Shown: positions 26,612 through 37,210 of the stretch, piece by piece
How the letters are laid out: every line of letters starts with the position of its first letter
How positions within the stretch are numbered: position 1 is the first letter of the stretch
Assembly (NCBI GenBank): GCA_963772065.1
Contig: CAVYVZ010000002.1
Location: forward strand, 62,001 to 126,000
From: CAVYVZ01 sp963772065
GTDB taxonomy: Bacteria; Acidobacteriota; Vicinamibacteria; Vicinamibacterales; UBA2999
Length of the DNA stretch: 64,000 nucleotides
Reading direction: 5' to 3'
The notes under the pieces: generated by a model
Database searches by the model: none
The model's input: only the letters and a program-made list of their open reading frames with translations
What the model was told of the DNA's origin: nothing
Position numbers and translations under genes: made by a program

Positions 26612-28336
26612 GGCGTCGCTCGGCTGTCGTCCTGCTGATCGCAGCGTTCGCCGCGGATCCGGGGGCTCAGCCGCCGGCGCGCGAGGCCGATCTCGTGCTG
26701 CTCGACGGCCGCGTCATAACCGTCGACGACCGGTTCAGCACGGCCAGCGCCGTGGCGGTCCGCGATGGCCGGTTCATCGCGGTCGGGTCGAACGAGGACG
26801 TGCGAGTCCATGTCGGCAGCAAGACGCGCGTCATCAACGGCCGCGGCCGCGCGGTCGTCCCCGGGTTCATCGATACGCATGTGCACGCGCTCGGCGTGGC
26901 GGAAGCAGAGGCCACGCAACCGTTCCGAAACCTCCGATCGATCGACGAGCTGCAGGCCTGGATTCGAAGCGCCACAGAGGGCGTGCCAGCTGGAACGTGG
27001 ATCTGGACGCCGCGCGTCTTTCCGACGCGCCTGCGCGAGCGTCGCTTTCCGACGCGCAATGAACTCGACGCCGCGGCGCCGCGGCATCCTGTCGCCGTCG
27101 ATGGCGCGTATGCGTTCCTCCTGAACAGCGCGGCGCTTCGAGCGGCAGGCATTACGCGAGACTCTGCTGATCCGCCGGGTGGAGCGATTGTGAAGGGCGA
27201 TGCCGGCGAGCCGACCGGCCTGCTGCGGAACGTCGGCAGCCTGATCGATCGTTTCCGACCGCCAACACCGGGCGTCTCGCTGGACGCCCTCGAGCGAGTC
27301 CATCAGCAGTATCTCGCCGTCGGCATCACCAGCGTCATCGAGCGTGGGGCTGATCCTCGCCGGCTATCAGACGTACGACGCATTGCGCCGCGCGAAGCGG
27401 TTGCGCGTAAGGGCAACGGTGACGATTCGCGTCCCTCCTGCGAGCGATCCGGCCGCGGTCGAGCGCTTCGTCAGCGGCCTGCCGTTCCATTTCGGGAGCG
27501 GCGACGAATGGTTGAAGGCTGGTCCGCTCAAGCTTGTCGCGGACGGGGGAATCCTGATCGGCACCGCGTTCATGCGCGAGCCGTACGGCCTCGGCGCGCG
27601 ACAGCTGTACGCGATCGGTGATCCGCAGTATCGAGGGTTCCTGACTCTCACTCCCCAGCAGATCGCCTCGGCTGTCAGAATCGGTCACCGCCATGGATGG
27701 CAGATGGTTGCGCACGTGACCGGCGACGCGGGCGTGGACGTCGTGCTCGACGCCATCGAAGCGGCGCAGAAGGAAAGTCCGGCGCCCGACCGGCGCCACA
27801 CGCTCATTCACGCCTACTTCGTCCATCCGGAGACAGCCGCGCGGGCCGCGCGCCTCGGCGTGCTCGTCGATACGCAGCCGGCGTGGTACTACAAGGATGC
27901 GGACGCGCTGTCGAATGCGCTTGGCGGCGAGCGCCTCGCTCACTTTGTTGGGTTGCGCACGTGGCGACAGGCCGGCGTGCCGGTCGCAATCAACACCGAT
28001 CACATGTTCGGACTCGACCCGAACGAGGCGATGAACCCCTTCAATCCGTTCCTGACGCTGTACGCCGCCACGACACGCCGCACGGAGTCGGGGCGCATCG
28101 TCAGCGGCGAGGAAGCGGTATCGCGGGAGGATGCGCTGCGGATGATGACGCGCGACGCGGCCCGCTTCAGCTTCGACGAGAAGAACCGCGGCTCGATCGA
28201 GCCAGGCAAGCTCGGCGACTTCGTCGTACTCGACGATCACGTGCTGACCTGTGACGCGGAGCGGCTGCGGTCGATTCGACCGGATCTGACCGTTATCGGC
28301 GGGCGTGTAGTATTCGAACGACCGGTCGACCGCTGA
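26605..28336 (+). CDS. Exported amidohydrolase (YtcJ-like), one frameshift
   Basis: A signal peptide (VVLLIAAFAADPGAQ) precedes an amidohydrolase_3 domain. It has DLVLLDGRVITVDD at the start, the metal site GFIDTHVHALG, and the C-terminal end SIEPGKLGDFVVLDDHVLTC. The middle shifts frame near 27,345: taking one G out of the GGGG run joins ITSVIERG to LILAGYQTYDALRRA. Intact length would be about 576 residues, normal for this periplasmic family, which hydrolyses amide or related bonds with one or two metals. The ATG at 26605 overlaps the previous stop. It ends the catabolic operon and faces an arginase-fold gene 12 bases away. Confidence 0.85.
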
Positions 28337-28348
28337 AGCCCGGTCCAT

Positions 28349-29326
28349 TCACATCGAACGTGCTTTCACGCCGCGAACCGCCGCGGCGATCATGCGATTC
28401 ACGGCGGCGATCGACAGTCCGCCTTCATCGGTCGCCGGAATCGTCGCGAAGCCAATTGCGGCCGCCTTCTGATAGCGCGCGAAGATCGCCTCGAACAAGC
28501 GTGCCAGCTGCTCGCTCGACGGGCCATCGGGAACTTTGTTGCCGTGCCCCATGACTTCTCGCGGATCCAGAACGTCCATGTCGATGTGCACGTAAATCTT
28601 GTCGGTCAGCCGGTTCAGACGATCGAGCTGCGCCCACACCGCCGGCGTCTGGTTGCGCAGGTCGTCGACGCTCACCTGTTCGATCATCGAGCTGTCGAGC
28701 AGATGCTGTTCCAGCGGATCGGTCAGCCGCACGCCGCCCATCACGATGTGCCGGTCCGGCAGCGGCGGCTCGAGCTTCGCGTCGAGGCGCATGACCTGCA
28801 GCGCTCGACCGGTCGCCACGGCCACCGGCATTCCGCCGAGCGATCCGCTCCGCGTCGTCTCAGGGGTATTGAAGTCGGGATGGGCGTCGAGCCACAGCAT
28901 GCCGATCTTGATCGGCTCGCGCGTCGGACCGGAGCGCTGCAGCCCGGCCACGAGGCCGGGCATCGAGGGACACGTCGCCAGCAGGCCTACGGTGAAGTAT
29001 CCATCGCGCTCGTTTTGAGCCACGATATCCGCGAAGTGGCCGAGCGACATGCCGAGCCGTTTCCATCCGCCGTATTCCTTCTCCTCTTCGCTCGTCAGCC
29101 GCGCCTCCGCGGTGCGAACGATCGCGCCCATGCCCTCGAGGATCTGTTGTATTCCGCCCTCCGCCATCGTCGTGGGTCCCTTGGACGGACCGTTCGGCGA
29201 GAGTGGTTGCTTGGAGAGCGCCACCCGCAGTCGGCCCGACGTGTCGGTGTAGGTGTGCTGCCCCCGCGTCGGCGCGGCCATGACGGCGACGAGCGCCGCA
29301 GCCAGTGCGAATCGGCTCGCTTTCAT
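28349..29326 (-). CDS. Exported arginase/agmatinase-fold protein
   Basis: A 325-residue protein. Residues 1-22 are a Sec signal peptide (ALAAALVAVMAAPTRGQ). The ureohydrolase metal motifs are visible: the region near SLGHFADIVA, LWLDAHPDFNTPE (Asp-x-His-x-Asp) and YVHIDMDVLDP (Asp-x-Asp), so a dinuclear Mn site is possible. Arginase-family enzymes are normally cytosolic, so the signal peptide is unusual. It is the third gene of a minus operon after two Gfo/Idh/MocA genes, 10 bases downstream of the second. Its substrate may be a guanidino or formimino compound or another amide (inference). Confidence 0.85.
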   Translation of the reverse strand: MKASRFALAAALVAVMAAPTRGQHTYTDTSGRLRVALSKQPLSPNGPSKGPTTMAEGGIQQILEGMGAIVRTAEARLTSEEEKEYGGWKRLGMSLGHFADIVAQNERDGYFTVGLLATCPSMPGLVAGLQRSGPTREPIKIGMLWLDAHPDFNTPETTRSGSLGGMPVAVATGRALQVMRLDAKLEPPLPDRHIVMGGVRLTDPLEQHLLDSSMIEQVSVDDLRNQTPAVWAQLDRLNRLTDKIYVHIDMDVLDPREVMGHGNKVPDGPSSEQLARLFEAIFARYQKAAAIGFATIPATDEGGLSIAAVNRMIAAAVRGVKARSM

Positions 29327-29336
29327 GGCGTTCTGG

Positions 29337-30677
29337 CTAGGTTTTCTCGGGAAGCACGTACGGCGCGCGATACCGACGGCCGAGAAGCTGATTCGCCTGC
29401 TCGTCGCCCTCGAATCGCTCGCGAGCTCCGTCGAACGTGACCGATCGGCCCACGCGGTACGAGATGTTCCCGAGATGGCATAGCGCGGTCGACAGGTGAC
29501 CATCCTCGAGCGACGCCTTGAGGTTCTCGGACTTCCGCGAGCGCATGCATTCGATGAAGTTCTCGAAATGCGGCTGCCCATCGTCGGGCGGACCTTCCGC
29601 GGTCAGCACAGGGCCGGGCTCGTTTTTCTTTCCGAAGAACACCTGTGCCGTGTCGTTGCCAACCTTCATCCATCCCTTGGAACCGAAGATGTAGACACCC
29701 TGGGCCTCGGGCGGACCGCTGAACCAGTTGCGCAGCTCGCAATGGATCTCGGTGCCGTCCGCGTATCGATAGGTGGCCTGCTGCGTATTCGGCGTCGCTT
29801 GATCGGTTGGCGAGCCTCCCTCGTACAGGCCGCCGCTGCAGTATGCCGTGCGCGGATGCTCCTGTTTTCCCAGCAGCCATCGAACGACGTCGAGCGTATG
29901 GACTCCCGTGTTGCCAAGGTCGCTCGTGCCGTATTCCCAGAACCAGTGCCAGTGATAGTGAAAATGGTTTTCGTTGAAGGGACGGGCAGGCGCGGGCCCG
30001 AGCCATAGATCGTAGTGAACTCCCTGCGGCATGGTGCTGTCAGCCACGACGCCGATGGGATCCCTCAGGCGGTAGACGACGGTCTTCCCCGCGTAGACCG
30101 TGCCCAGCCCTCCGTCGCGCAGGAACTGGACTGCCTTCGCGACCAGTGCATTGCTCCGTCTCTGGGTCCCAGCCGCCACGACGCGGCCGTATCGTCGGGC
30201 GGCCTCGATCATTCGCCGGCCTTCGACGATGTTGTGGCTGATGGGTTTCTCGACGTAGACGTCCTTTCCCGCCTGGCACGCCCAGATCGTCATGAGCGCA
30301 TGCCAGTGATCCGGTGCGGCAATGGTCACCGCATCGACGTCCTTGTTGTCGAGCACCCGCCTGAAATCGGTTTCCGCCTTCGGATCGCCCCCGTACTTCT
30401 GCTTCACAAACGAGAGCGAGTCGGTGAAATGCCGTTCGTCGACATCCACCACGTGGGAGATCCGAACGTTGGGAATGGTGGAAAGATGCTCGTAGTGATC
30501 CTGTCCTCGCCCCCGTTGGGTCCACGTCGCATGGTCCTTGCGGTCGCCGCGAAGGCCGATGATCGCGACGTTGATCGTGTCGTTCGCGCTCGTCTGCCCA
30601 TGGCTCCGCCCGGGCAGGCCGAGGGCGAGACCGGCCGTCGCGGCCGCCGTATTGCGAAGAAAGTGACGACGGTCCAT
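29337..30677 (-). CDS. Tat-exported Gfo/Idh/MocA-family oxidoreductase
   Basis: A 446-residue protein. The ATG at 30677 is preceded by GGAGGTG and begins MDRRHFLRNTAAATAGLALG, a twin-arginine signal, so it is folded with its NAD(P) cofactor before export. The Rossmann domain has VAIIGLRGDR, VVDVDERHF and AAPDHWHALMTIWACQAGKD, with the family motif VEKPISHN; the C-terminal domain carries HYHWHWFWEYGTSDLGNTG with the His-rich active-site loop. Related exported enzymes in this kind of bacterium act on glycosides or inositol-like sugars. Its start lies 4 bases after the stop of another family member, and an arginase-fold gene follows, so these form one operon. Confidence 0.9.
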   Translation of the reverse strand: MDRRHFLRNTAAATAGLALGLPGRSHGQTSANDTINVAIIGLRGDRKDHATWTQRGRGQDHYEHLSTIPNVRISHVVDVDERHFTDSLSFVKQKYGGDPKAETDFRRVLDNKDVDAVTIAAPDHWHALMTIWACQAGKDVYVEKPISHNIVEGRRMIEAARRYGRVVAAGTQRRSNALVAKAVQFLRDGGLGTVYAGKTVVYRLRDPIGVVADSTMPQGVHYDLWLGPAPARPFNENHFHYHWHWFWEYGTSDLGNTGVHTLDVVRWLLGKQEHPRTAYCSGGLYEGGSPTDQATPNTQQATYRYADGTEIHCELRNWFSGPPEAQGVYIFGSKGWMKVGNDTAQVFFGKKNEPGPVLTAEGPPDDGQPHFENFIECMRSRKSENLKASLEDGHLSTALCHLGNISYRVGRSVTFDGARERFEGDEQANQLLGRRYRAPYVLPEKT

Positions 30678-30681
30678 CTGT

Positions 30682-31680
30682 TCACCTCCCCTGCGTGACT
30701 TCGGACAACGCAACTGGTGCGCCGCCGCGAACTTTGCTCAGCTCGGCGGCTTCCATGAACGCCATGATCTCCAGCGTCTCGTCCGGTTGGACCGGAGGCA
30801 CGCCGGTCTGGAAGAACTTCACGATCTCCACGAGCAGGCCGCGATAGTCGCTCTTCATCGGCACCGGCGTCGCGAGGACGGCGTTCGTCCCGAAGGCAAC
30901 GGCGCCGTAGTCCTGCTTGCCGCGGATCAGGCCGCGCATCGTGCCGATGCGTCCGTCCTTCCACCTGCCGACCACGGTATCGCCGCTATCGGTCTTGACG
31001 CGCGTCACCTGCTCGCAGCCGGAACCGAGGAGTGTATAGAGCATCTCGACGGCGTGGATGCCGTACCAGAACAGATCGGGATGGTGCGGCTCGAGATTCT
31101 CGGGTCCGAACGTGAACGCGCCTTCAATCCCGCCATGTTGGCCGTTGTTTCTGATCGCCTGGACGTCGGCGACGAAACGCAGGCTCGACGAGCTGAAGAA
31201 CGGCACGCCCGATTCGTGCGCGAGCCGCACGATCTCTCGCGCATCGGCATAGCTGGCCGTGAACGGCTTGTCGATGAACACGCGCTTCTTCGCTTTGAAG
31301 ACCGGGCGCACCTGAGCGAGATGCGGCCGCCCGTCGACGCTTTCGAGCAGCACGGCATCCACCTTCTCGCACAGCTCCTCGATCGAATCGACGAACTCGA
31401 CGCTCCATTTGTCCTTGAGCTCCGCGGCGAAGCGGTCGATCCGCGTACGGCTCGCCTCGACGTCGGGGCTGCCTCCCTTGAAAGCGGCCACTACTCGGGC
31501 GCCCGCCACGTGATTCGGGTCGTTCTTGTCATTCAGCAGCCGGGTGAATGCGGTTACGTGCGAGGTGTCGGTGCCGATGATGCCGACCCTGATGTCTGTT
31601 TGCGCGCTCGCCGGCTCTTTGCACACCAGGAGCCAGCAGACGGCCGCGGCGATCCGGACGGCAGCGCGAAATGGCTTCAT
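30682..31680 (-). CDS. Sec-exported Gfo/Idh/MocA-family oxidoreductase
   Basis: A 332-residue protein. It starts with a signal peptide (AVRIAAAVCWLLVCKEPASAQ). The Rossmann region reads RVGIIGTDTSHVTAFTRLLN, with AVLLESVDGRPHLAQV and the family Lys motif FIDKPFTASYADA. The C-terminal part is shorter than usual, with FWYGIHAVEMLYTLLGSG as the likely substrate-side helix. NAD-binding proteins normally use Tat export, so Sec export here is unusual and it may take up cofactor outside or act without turnover. It is the first gene of a three-gene minus operon with a Tat-exported paralogue and an arginase-fold protein. Confidence 0.85.
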   Translation of the reverse strand: MKPFRAAVRIAAAVCWLLVCKEPASAQTDIRVGIIGTDTSHVTAFTRLLNDKNDPNHVAGARVVAAFKGGSPDVEASRTRIDRFAAELKDKWSVEFVDSIEELCEKVDAVLLESVDGRPHLAQVRPVFKAKKRVFIDKPFTASYADAREIVRLAHESGVPFFSSSSLRFVADVQAIRNNGQHGGIEGAFTFGPENLEPHHPDLFWYGIHAVEMLYTLLGSGCEQVTRVKTDSGDTVVGRWKDGRIGTMRGLIRGKQDYGAVAFGTNAVLATPVPMKSDYRGLLVEIVKFFQTGVPPVQPDETLEIMAFMEAAELSKVRGGAPVALSEVTQGR

Positions 31681-31694
31681 CCCAGCTCCCTACT

Positions 31695-32180
31695 TTAGCG
31701 CCGCTTCGACTTCCTGGCGGCGACGGTTTTCCGAGCAGCCCGTGCCTTCTTCGTTGAGGTCTTTGCGGCCGTGACGTCGGACAGCTCGTAGGCTTCGCGA
31801 AGCCAGTCGGTGACGGGCGCCTCGACCTCGTCCCTGTGCCTGATCTGAATGAAGTGCACGACCTTCGACTTCGACGCCTGATCGACCCGTCGCACCTGAG
31901 GCGCTTTCACCGTGCGCCCGAGGAACACACAGACCTCGAGGAAGCTCCTCTTGGGACGCACGAAGAAGTAGCAGGACTGGCGCGAGAACATGATGGAGTT
32001 GTGCGAGGCGTAGATTCGCTGATGGCCAAACGAGGCCGCGGTCTCGCGCAGACGCTCCCAGGCGTCCTGCAGATCCTCTGAAAGACCCTCCGTCAGAGCC
32101 GCTTCTGTCGTCGTCCAGCAGTCGTGCGCCGCGCCTTCCTCGATCCACTGCTTGCAGTGGTAGCACTCCCGAGCGGCCAT
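31695..32180 (-). CDS. Small protein with CxxC N-terminus and basic tail, possibly DUF5655-like
   Basis: A 161-residue cytosolic protein. The start is ECYHCKQWIEEGAAHDCW, a probable zinc knuckle. The middle (RIYASHNSIMFSRQSCYFFV, RPKRSFLEVCVFL, FIQIRHRDEVEAPVTDWLRE) resembles small domains of the DUF5655 kind, which I suggest only tentatively. The last 25 residues are Lys/Arg/Ala-rich (KTVAARKSKRR), a tail type seen in nucleic-acid-binding proteins. It sits alone, 14 bases past the oxidoreductase operon promoter side and divergent from a 35-residue gene. Confidence 0.65.
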   Translation of the reverse strand: MAARECYHCKQWIEEGAAHDCWTTTEAALTEGLSEDLQDAWERLRETAASFGHQRIYASHNSIMFSRQSCYFFVRPKRSFLEVCVFLGRTVKAPQVRRVDQASKSKVVHFIQIRHRDEVEAPVTDWLREAYELSDVTAAKTSTKKARAARKTVAARKSKRR

Positions 32181-32255
32181 GCCTCAATTGTAGTGATGGG
32201 CTGTCGAAATGACGCCTCGCCACGCGTCATCAGAGCAGATAGGAAGGGAGGCGCC

Positions 32256-32363
32256 ATGTGTCCAGCGTGCCTCGCAACGGCAACAACCCTTTTCGCTGGA
32301 ACGATATCGGCGGGAGGGCTCACCGCGCTCGTGGTGAAGCTGATCCGAAGGAGACCACAATGA
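32256..32363 (+). CDS. 35-residue MCPAC-type small membrane protein
   Basis: A short gene starting MCPACLATATTLFAGTIS and ending GLTALVVKLIRRRPQ. It has one hydrophobic helix and a basic end. The ATG at 32256 has GGAAGGGAGG upstream, a strong ribosome site. Near-identical small proteins with MCPAC and GGLTAL are often encoded beside DUF899 genes, and a DUF899 gene starts at its stop codon here (AATGA overlap). The function is unknown. The CPAC pair could bind metal or form a disulfide. Confidence 0.7.
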   Translation: MCPACLATATTLFAGTISAGGLTALVVKLIRRRPQ

Positions 32364-32900
32364 ACGACCGAGAATCGTGACGCGAGATGAATGGCTGACC
32401 GCTCGCAAAGAGCTGCTGATCAAAGAGAAGGCGTTCACACGTGAGCGCGACGCGCTCAGCGCGGCGCGCCGGCGGCTGCCGATGGTGAAGGTTGACAAGC
32501 AATACGTGTTCGATGCTCCCGGAGGGCAGCAGACGATGGCCGACCTCTTCGGCGGCAGAAGTCAGCGCATCGTGTATCACTTCATGATGGGGCCCGGATG
32601 GAGCGAAGGGTGCCCCAGCTGCTCGCTGCTGTCAGACCACATCGACGCCAGCGTTGTGCACCTGGCGCAGCGGGACGTGACGCTGGTGGCGGCCTCGCGC
32701 GCGGCGCTGCCGCAGATCGAGTCGTTCAAGCGCCGCATGGGCTGGCGCTTCACGTGGGTCTCGTCGCACGGGAACGACTTCAACAGGGACTATCACGTGT
32801 CGTTCACCAGGGAGGAAATGGCGAGCTGAAAGGTGTACTCCAACTACGCGATGTCCGAGTTCCCGAGCGAGGAAGCACCCGGGCTCAGCGTGTTCTATGC
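32360..32900 (+). pseudogene. DUF899 (thioredoxin-like) gene, stop codon inside and 3' end lost
   Basis: DUF899 sequence runs from TRDEWLTARKELLIKEKAFT through PMVKVDKQYVFDAPGGQQTM and YHFMMGPGWSEGCPSCSLLS to FNRDYHVSFTREEMAS, then TGA at 32827-32829. The same frame continues after it with KVYSNYAMSEFPSEEAPGLS, which is the next part of the family, so the stop replaces a codon (GGA is usual) by a single substitution. The start is also disturbed: ATG 32360 with AAGGAG upstream hits a stop after six codons, and one missing base would join it to VTRDEWL. About 60 residues of the family end are absent; instead the frame runs into a sigma-factor fragment. The family is a predicted thioredoxin-fold reductase with CPSC-like motif. 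Confidence 0.75.
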
Positions 32901-33578
32901 CGCGTACGGCAGCGGCTGGGATGACTTCGCGGGCGCCGATCCCCGCCGGCGAGGTCTGCGCGTGAAGCGGTGTGGCTCGCCCGAGTGCTCGTCGACGTTC
33001 TTCCCGACGAACCCGAAGCACGCGGCCTGCTCGGCCTGATGCTCTACTGCGAGGCTCGCCGGCCCGCGCGTCGGGCGGCCAACGGAGAGTACGTGCCGAT
33101 CTCCGAGCAGGACACGCGGCTGTGGTTGGTACCGATGATCGACGAGGCCGAGCGAATCCTCAACGCGGCGGCCGGCCAGCACCGTTCAGGGCGGCGTCAG
33201 TTCGGTCGGTTCCAGCTCGAAGCGGCGCTGCAGTCGGCGCACGTCGAAGGGGCGCGCAGCGGAAAGACCGACTGGCACGCCATGGCGGTCCTGTATGAAG
33301 GCCTGGTTCGGGCCGCGCCGACCGCGGGGGCGCTGGTGGGTCGCGCCGCGGCGCTCGCCGAGGCGGAAGGCGTGGCTGCCGGCTTCGCACGATTGGACGA
33401 AATCGCGCTCGAGGCCATCAAGAGCTACCAGCCGTACTGGGCCGTCCGGGCCCATCTCCTGCAGCGGCTCGGGCTCGCGCGGGAGGCGCTCGACGCGTTC
33501 GATCGCGCGATCGAATTGACCGAGGACGAGGCGACGCGGCAGTTCCTGCTGCGGCGTCGCGGGCAGGCAGTCGCGTAA
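32895..33578 (+). pseudogene. ECF42-type (DUF6596) sigma factor, C-terminal remnant
   Basis: From YAAYGSGWDDFAGADPRRRG the sequence is that of the C-terminal TPR-like extension of ECF42-type sigma factors: WLARVLVDVLPDEPEARGLL, YVPISEQDTRLWLVPMIDEA, FGRFQLEAALQSAHVEGARS, YQPYWAVRAHLLQRLGLARE, ending TRQFLLRRRG. One base is missing near 32,965, splitting the fragment into two frames. The sigma-2 and sigma-4 regions that bind RNA polymerase and promoter are absent, so it cannot act as a sigma factor. It is fused in frame to the DUF899 fragment. Members of this sigma class usually pair with DGPF/YCII genes such as the one at 21.9 kb. Confidence 0.75.
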
Positions 33579-33700
33579 CCTTCTCCACGGACATAGAAAT
33601 CATCTCAGCAGGTTTTGGACCCCCCCGGCTCGCCTGCACGCTTTTTCCTGGTCAGACCACTCGGCGCTGACGATATGCTATGCGCGCTCGGAGGCCAAGA

Positions 33701-36700
33701 ATGACGATTTCACGCTCCCTCGCGATCCTGCTTGCCACGGTGGTTCTCGCCGCCCCAGCGCCGAGTTTCGCGCAGTCCGAACGCGGCAGCATCACCGGCG
33801 TCGTCCAGGACACCACGAAGGCCGTCGTCCCCGGGGTTTCGGTAAAGGTCATCAATACCGACACCAACGCGACGACGCACGTGGTCTCGTCAGAGTCCGG
33901 CACCTACAGCGCGGCGAACCTTCCGCCTGGCCCGTATCGCATCGAGGCGGCGATCGAGGGCTTCCAATCCGCCATCGTCGACAGCATCCGGCTGACCGCA
34001 GGCGCCACGCTGCGAATCGACGTGGTCATGAACCTCGGCGCCATCAACGAGTCGGTGACGGTGAGCGCCGAGAGCGTTCTGCTGCAGACCGAGGATGCGA
34101 AGGTAGCCACCAACGTGTCGAACGAGATGATCGACCAGCTTCCCTTGGTGGTGGGCGGCGCCATGCGCAGCGTGTTCGACCTGGTGAACGTGGTTCCCGA
34201 GGCGAAAGGAAGCGGGACGAATGTGGTTCTTGGAGGTGGGCAGGGCGGCGCGTTCGGCGCGACGCTCGACGGCATCTCGGTGAACACGAACCGCAACGCG
34301 GACGTCACCGAAACCGCATTCCTCACGCCGTCCGTGGAGGCGATTACCGAGTTCTCGGTGGAGACCAACGGCTTCAAGCCCGAGTTCGGTCAGGCCGGCG
34401 GCGGCGCGATCACCTTCGCGTCGAAATCGGGCACCAACGTGTTCCACGGGTCGGTCTACAACTTCCTCCGCAACGATGCGCTGGACGAGAAGAACTTCTT
34501 CGAGGCGAGGAAGGGGATATACCGGCAGAACAACTTTGGGGCGTCGTTGGGCGGGCCCGTGAAGATTCCCCGCGTGTACAACGGGACGAACCGCACATTC
34601 TTTTTCGCCGCCTACGAAGGCTTCACGAATCGGCAGGCGTCGAATTCGCAGACGCTGAGCGTGCCGACGCCCGAGATGTACAACGGCGATTTCTCCAACT
34701 GGGTCGACGCCAGCGGCCGGCGGCTGATCATCTACGATCCCGCGACAACCAGGCCGAATCCGAACGGGACCGGCTTCATCAGAGATCCGTTCCCGAACAA
34801 CGTGATTCCGGCGAGCCGGTTCAGCACAGTGGCCAGGCAGTACCTGGCGATCGCGCGGAACGCGGTCGTCCCGAATCGCGAAGGGATCGTTCCGGGCAGC
34901 TTTGGCTACGTTTCGAACAACTACCTGTCGCCCGGTGGCACCACCCGCGAGAAGACCAACAAATTCAGCATCAAGATCGATCACGCGCTCCGTGACAATC
35001 AGCGTCTCTCATACCTCTTCAACCGAACGAACAACAGACAGGAACCCGGCCCCTCTGGCGCAGCCGGACTTCCCGAACCGTTCAACACTTTTCAATTGTC
35101 GACGTTCGACGGCGATCTCCACCGTGCGAGCTGGGACTGGATCGGCTCGCGCATGGTGAATCACCTGACGTTCGGGATGAACACATTCAACAAGAATGCG
35201 TTCTCTCCCAACGTCGATCAGAACTGGCGCGATCGGATCTGCATTCCGAACGCCGTCGACTGCAATCAGAACTTCGGGATCATCAGCTTCTCCGAGTTCG
35301 CGACGTGGGGAGGGTCCTCGTATAACGGGACGGAGCAGCCGAGATGGTCCATCAAGGACGACTTCACGTTCGTGAAGGGCTCGCACACGGTCAAGTCGGG
35401 TTTCACCTTCGACCGCCAGCAGGCGAACGGCTTCGGCCAGCAGGATCTCGGCGGCAGGGCCGGCTTCAGCTTCAGGCAGACATCCATTCCCGGCGCGACA
35501 ACGTTGGCGAACGGTGGCGGCAACTCGTTCGCGTCGTTCCTGCTCGGCGTGGCTGATACCGGCCGAACCGAGACGATTCGTTATCTGCAGCAGATCTACC
35601 CGTACTATGGTTTTTACGCGCAGGACGACTGGCGCCTGAACGACAAGCTCGTGCTCAACTACGGTCTGCGCTACGGGTACACGAAGCCCCCGCGGGCGGG
35701 CGGCGATCGAGTACTCCGATTTTTCGCCGACGAAGCCGAATCCGGCCGTCAACAACTATCCCGGCGCTCTTGTGTTTGCCGGTGATGGCCCGGGCCGCGA
35801 GGGTGTGAGCAGCCTCGTTCCCGGCTATTACAAGGCGGTGGCGCCGCGAGTGAGTTTCGCGTACAGCGCGAACGACAAGACGACGTTCCGAGGCGGCGTT
35901 GGCCGATCCTTCGGACGCGTCACCGTCGTCCAGGGCAGCAGCCACTTCGCAGGGTTCATCGGCCAGTACGTGTTCGAAACGGCCGATGCAGGCGTCACGC
36001 CAACGTTCCTTCTCGATCAGGGCCTGCCGGCCTATCCGCTTCCGCCGCTCATCGATCCAGCGTTCTCGAACAACAACAACGTGGACTGGTTCAACGGGGC
36101 GGAAGCGACGAAACCAGCCGTGTACGACAATTGGACCGTTTCGGTCCAGCGCGAAGTCCTGAGGGGCATGACCGTTGAGCTCGATTACAACGGCGTCTAC
36201 GGATCGAACCTCCAGGCCGGGTTGGTGAACCCGAACCAGGTGCCGATGTCAGTGGTGAACGACCTGGTCGCCAGGTTTGGCCCAATCGGGGCGCGCGATC
36301 TGTTGAACTCGCAGATCACGGCTCCGGCGGCCGTGGCCGCTGGTATCACGCCTCCGTATCCAAACTTCACCAATGCAAACGTCCAGCGGTCGCGGACCGT
36401 TGCTCAGGCGCTGCGCCCGTTCCCGCAATACCTTCAGGTGAACGTCCAGAGCGGAGGTGGTGACAAGACGGGCCGCTCCCACTATCACTCCGGCCTCGTG
36501 AAGGTGAACCAGCGGTTATCGGGAGGCGTGCTGCTGCAGGGCAGTTACGGCTATTCGAGGCTCATGACCGATGCCGATCAGTTCAGCGGCAGCGGCGGCT
36601 CGATGGATACCGCCCGTCCTGAGCTCGAATGGTCAATCGGCCGGTTCGACCAGACGCACACCATCAAGATCAGCTCGGTCCTCGAGCTGCCGTTCGGCGA

Positions 36701-37206
36701 GGGCCGCCGATGGCTGACGTCAGGTATCGCCAATCAGATTCTTGGCGGGTGGCGCGTCGCCATCATCCAGAGTTACAGCAGCGGGTTCCCGCTCGGCGTC
36801 ACCACGAACGCGCCGCTGAACATCTTCAACGGCACGAACCGTCCGAACGTCGTCGCGGGCGTGGACTGGCGGGCGCCGCTCGCCGGCGACGAGTTCAACC
36901 CGCTGGTCGACCGGTTCCTGAACCGTGCGGCGTTCGTTCAGCCGGTTGGCGAGCTTGGCAATGCGCCGCGCGTGAATTCCGATGTTCGCCGGTTCTGGAA
37001 TCTGAACGAGAACGTGAGCGTCGCCAAGTCGATCAAGGCGGGCTCGAAGCTCGACGTCGATGTTCGCGTCGAGGCGTTCAACATCTTCAATCGCATCGTG
37101 TGGGGAGCGCCGAACACGGACTTCAGCAGCAACAACTTTGGCCTCATCACCACTCAGGAGAATCAGCCGCGGCGGATGCAGGTCGGGCTCAAGCTGTACC
37201 TGGTAG
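33701..37206 (+). CDS. TonB-dependent receptor (Oar-like, carboxypeptidase-regulatory N-terminus)
   Basis: An outer-membrane receptor of about 1,168 residues. It starts at ATG 33701 (GGAGG 8 bases upstream), with a signal peptide (LAILLATVVLAAPAPSFAQ), a regulatory-like domain (GSITGVVQDTTKAVVPGVSV), a plug (DQLPLVVGGAMRSVFDLVNV, AITFASKSGTNVFHGSVYNF), and barrel strands. Two shifts occur: near 35,705, joining PPRAGG to IEYSDFSPTKPN, and at the end, where one extra G hides the stop after GLKLYL. It lies 5 bases before an enolase-superfamily gene, so it probably imports the substrate of that enzyme. It is full length for the Oar family. Confidence 0.85.
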
Positions 37207-37210
37207 GGCG

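Noticed and set aside
33579..33700. Possible terminator or small RNA before the TonB receptor
   Set aside because: There is a C-run and T-run but no stem of useful length; nothing beyond a ribosome site can be supported.
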